DNA of 64,000 nt from Hyalella azteca. Lineage: Eukaryota > Arthropoda > Malacostraca > Amphipoda > Hyalellidae. The notes under the pieces were generated by a model that did no database searches, had not been told where the DNA came from, and worked only from the letters and a program-made list of their open reading frames with translations. This document shows, in pieces, positions 61,706 through 64,000 of this stretch (position 1 is its first letter; each line of letters begins with the position of its first letter). The position numbers and the translations under genes are program-made. The DNA is taken from contig NW_025946979.1 in assembly GCF_000764305.2 (NCBI RefSeq), positions 1 through 64,000 on the forward strand. The letters run 5' to 3'.

Positions 61706-64000
61706 TAAACAACATGAAGAAAATAGCTAATATTAAATAATACAAATAAGTATTGGAAATGGAACACAGCGTGAAAACGGCATCACAGATCACCGAGACC
61801 AGCCACATCTCCACACATCGTGTGACAACGTAACATCTCCGTGTTGCATCGTGCAAGCGTCCGCGCGCTACAAAAAGACGTGCGTTTAGTCATTTTAATA
61901 TTTTACAAATCTGTAATGTGAAAGATTCACACGTGGAAAATAAATCCACTGTGACATTTCTTACGCGCAAATATTATACTTCATTAGAAAATATATTTTT
62001 CTGATGCACAATATTAATATTGACTCGAGATTCGGTTGAATTTTTTAACATCTTGACGCTGACGAAAATTATTACACAAAAATACGGACATTTCATCGTC
62101 ATTGGTAATGGATTTTAAACCCATACGCAACACATTAAATTTTTCATTTTCATATAAGCTCATATTCAAATGAAACGCTGCGCAGTTATACATGAATCAC
62201 AGTTTGACTGTCAGATGAATAGCATCGTTTTCATTCCATATGAATAACACGGTTTCAATTTCAAATTAACAAAGTTTCAAAGTTTGACAAGATTCATGAA
62301 CACGCAACTTACACTCTAATGAGCATCATACTTTCGAAACCTTTCTCTAAATTACGTGATATTTCACTGTGTTAAGTATTCTTCTAGTATTAACAATACC
62401 AGTTCAATTTATTCAGTGGAGAATATAACAAGTACTGGCAAAATCTTGGCTACAGAGACAAGTAAATAATAATTGTTTCACAATTGAAATAAATCTTCCA
62501 TAAAGAATATTCCTATTTAGGTAATTATTGTAATATAAAATTTGTACAATGATCATTAATGTGAGAATTCTTCAAAAATTCGAGACTATGATATTTTGTT
62601 GACTAAGAATATACAAGCCAGTATGAACGAAATTAGTTTTCAAAATTCAGGTGATCAAACTCCGGTAACTAATGTATACTTGATTAAGTTGAAAAATTCT
62701 GGTTTGAATGATTTTTTTGCGACATTCTGGTTTGAATGACGCAACATAAATTCTGTTGGATTGAATTGATTAACAACAATCCGCTAAAACATCCCAGTTC
62801 ACAAGTAGGCTGCAAAAAACGTCCATATGAAATCATTTAACGCAGGAGAAACGGTATCAAACTAACAAGATATTTAGTATTCCCGGCTACAAATAGATCC
62901 GTGAAAAGTGACGCATCACGCTAAGTCTTACCGAGTTCTTTAACGTTTTTTGATTTATCTCATTCACTAAAATTTTTTCATAGTACGTCTGATCCTCTAT
63001 TGACGAACATTACATGCAACAGGAAAAACGCATGGCAACAAACTTGCTTATATTTTTGACCAAACAGGTTGTGTCTCAGACATCCGTCGAAAAATATTTG
63101 TCCCTCAAAAAGTTCATTAATCGGTCAGTTTCTAGCTGGACACAATAAGGAAGAAAACTACTGCTTAACACCAACAAAAGGCATAGTGTGTTTAGCAATA
63201 TACAATAGAAGACTGTGGACATCACAAGAATTCTAGTAGACCAAGCAACTCTAAGCTAAAGTGTTACACAAGACCAACTAACGCGGACGAGAGTCTAGTT
63301 AATGAATCAGAACTAGCAAGCAACAGCACCAGAAAGAAACCTGATTAATTATATCATCAATGACATTTTAAGAAACAAGTAATTATAAGGAACTAAATAG
63401 ACGGTAAACCCGATAGGACATTTATACATGGCGGGTACTGCGTACCGCATCTCGTGGTCATATTGGTACTAACATTTATCTATCACAAAATAAATCAGGA
63501 AAATAGTGTCAAACAAACGAAGATACCAGCACTTCGGTGCAAGAAGAGCGTTGTATACGAATGAATTTACTCAGCATTTCCCCGCCTCGGAACTTTCAAT
63601 AATTACAACTCCTCCCTCGAACAGGGATTTAGGATCAAGCATCATATTACCGAAGCGTATTATCTAAGCTCCAGATACGAGTTCATATCCCAGGTTTCAG
63701 TTGCTAAGTCATTGCTTCAATATAATAATCCAAGCTCACATGATTAACACACACTCAACTCGCGGGAATGGTCGATGGAAGACATCTTTGCTCTACAGTG
63801 TAAATTACTGATTTATCTAGTCAAGCACGAAAATATTTACCAAGCATCAACGGCTGTCTGGTCTCGGGAGGAGCCTGCTACCTGCATACTCGTCCTTCAA
63901 ACTAGAGAAAACGAAAAACGTAATAATGCTTATAAATGTTACATTTAGATCACATGCAACGTGCATTTTCTTGCGCAGGGATTGAAATCCTTTTTCACAG

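Larger units (their letters stand above)
57040..64000. other. 7 kb without a recognised gene
   Basis: AT-rich. The kinase promoter should lie at its left edge (57.05-57.3 kb). Apart from the repeat pair at 60.3 and 61.5 kb, nothing coding could be supported on either strand. Confidence 0.5.

Overview
This is a 64 kb piece of an AT-rich animal nuclear genome, most likely an invertebrate and plausibly an arthropod or crustacean (low confidence). The reasons are short coding exons separated by long AT-rich introns with consensus splice sites, metazoan protein families, and many minisatellites and non-LTR retrotransposon fragments. There is no prokaryotic gene organisation: no operons, no ribosome-binding sites, no CRISPR array and no recognisable tRNA or rRNA. 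All genes that could be supported lie on the minus strand.

Left part (1-13.7 kb): a segmental duplication whose two copies lie about 9-11 kb apart (roughly 0.3-2.2 kb and 9.4-13.65 kb), full of minisatellites. Two copies of a ~145 bp palindrome-rich element are present in the right copy and absent from the left one. Between the copies lie two GC-rich exons (6306-6450, and from 3211 leftward) whose splice phases match. Joined, they resemble the first part of a cationic amino-acid transporter (SLC7/CAT-like). The intron between them carries a degraded minisatellite invaded by a 5'-truncated, mutated non-LTR retrotransposon, which itself was hit by a 58 bp palindromic insert.

Middle part (13.7-39.1 kb): no gene recognised. 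It contains many tandem repeats, several perfect hairpins, a LINE 3' fragment and unclassified AT-rich DNA.

Right part: a complete carboxypeptidase Q gene (plasma glutamate carboxypeptidase, peptidase M28) in nine coding exons, 47412 down to 39549, predicted 501 residues, with a signal peptide and all zinc-binding residues. One intron has a GC instead of GT donor, and the last exon's acceptor is tandemly duplicated in frame. A 552 bp solo LTR with a 5 bp target-site duplication sits 165 bp upstream of its start codon. Upstream of that is a PSKH1-like protein kinase gene (first three coding exons 56950 down to 55404). It has an N-myristoylation-type start but has lost the catalytic aspartate, so it is predicted to be a pseudokinase. 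Its last exons were not identified with confidence. From 57.05 kb to the end no gene is recognised, only a dispersed repeat family with two clear copies.
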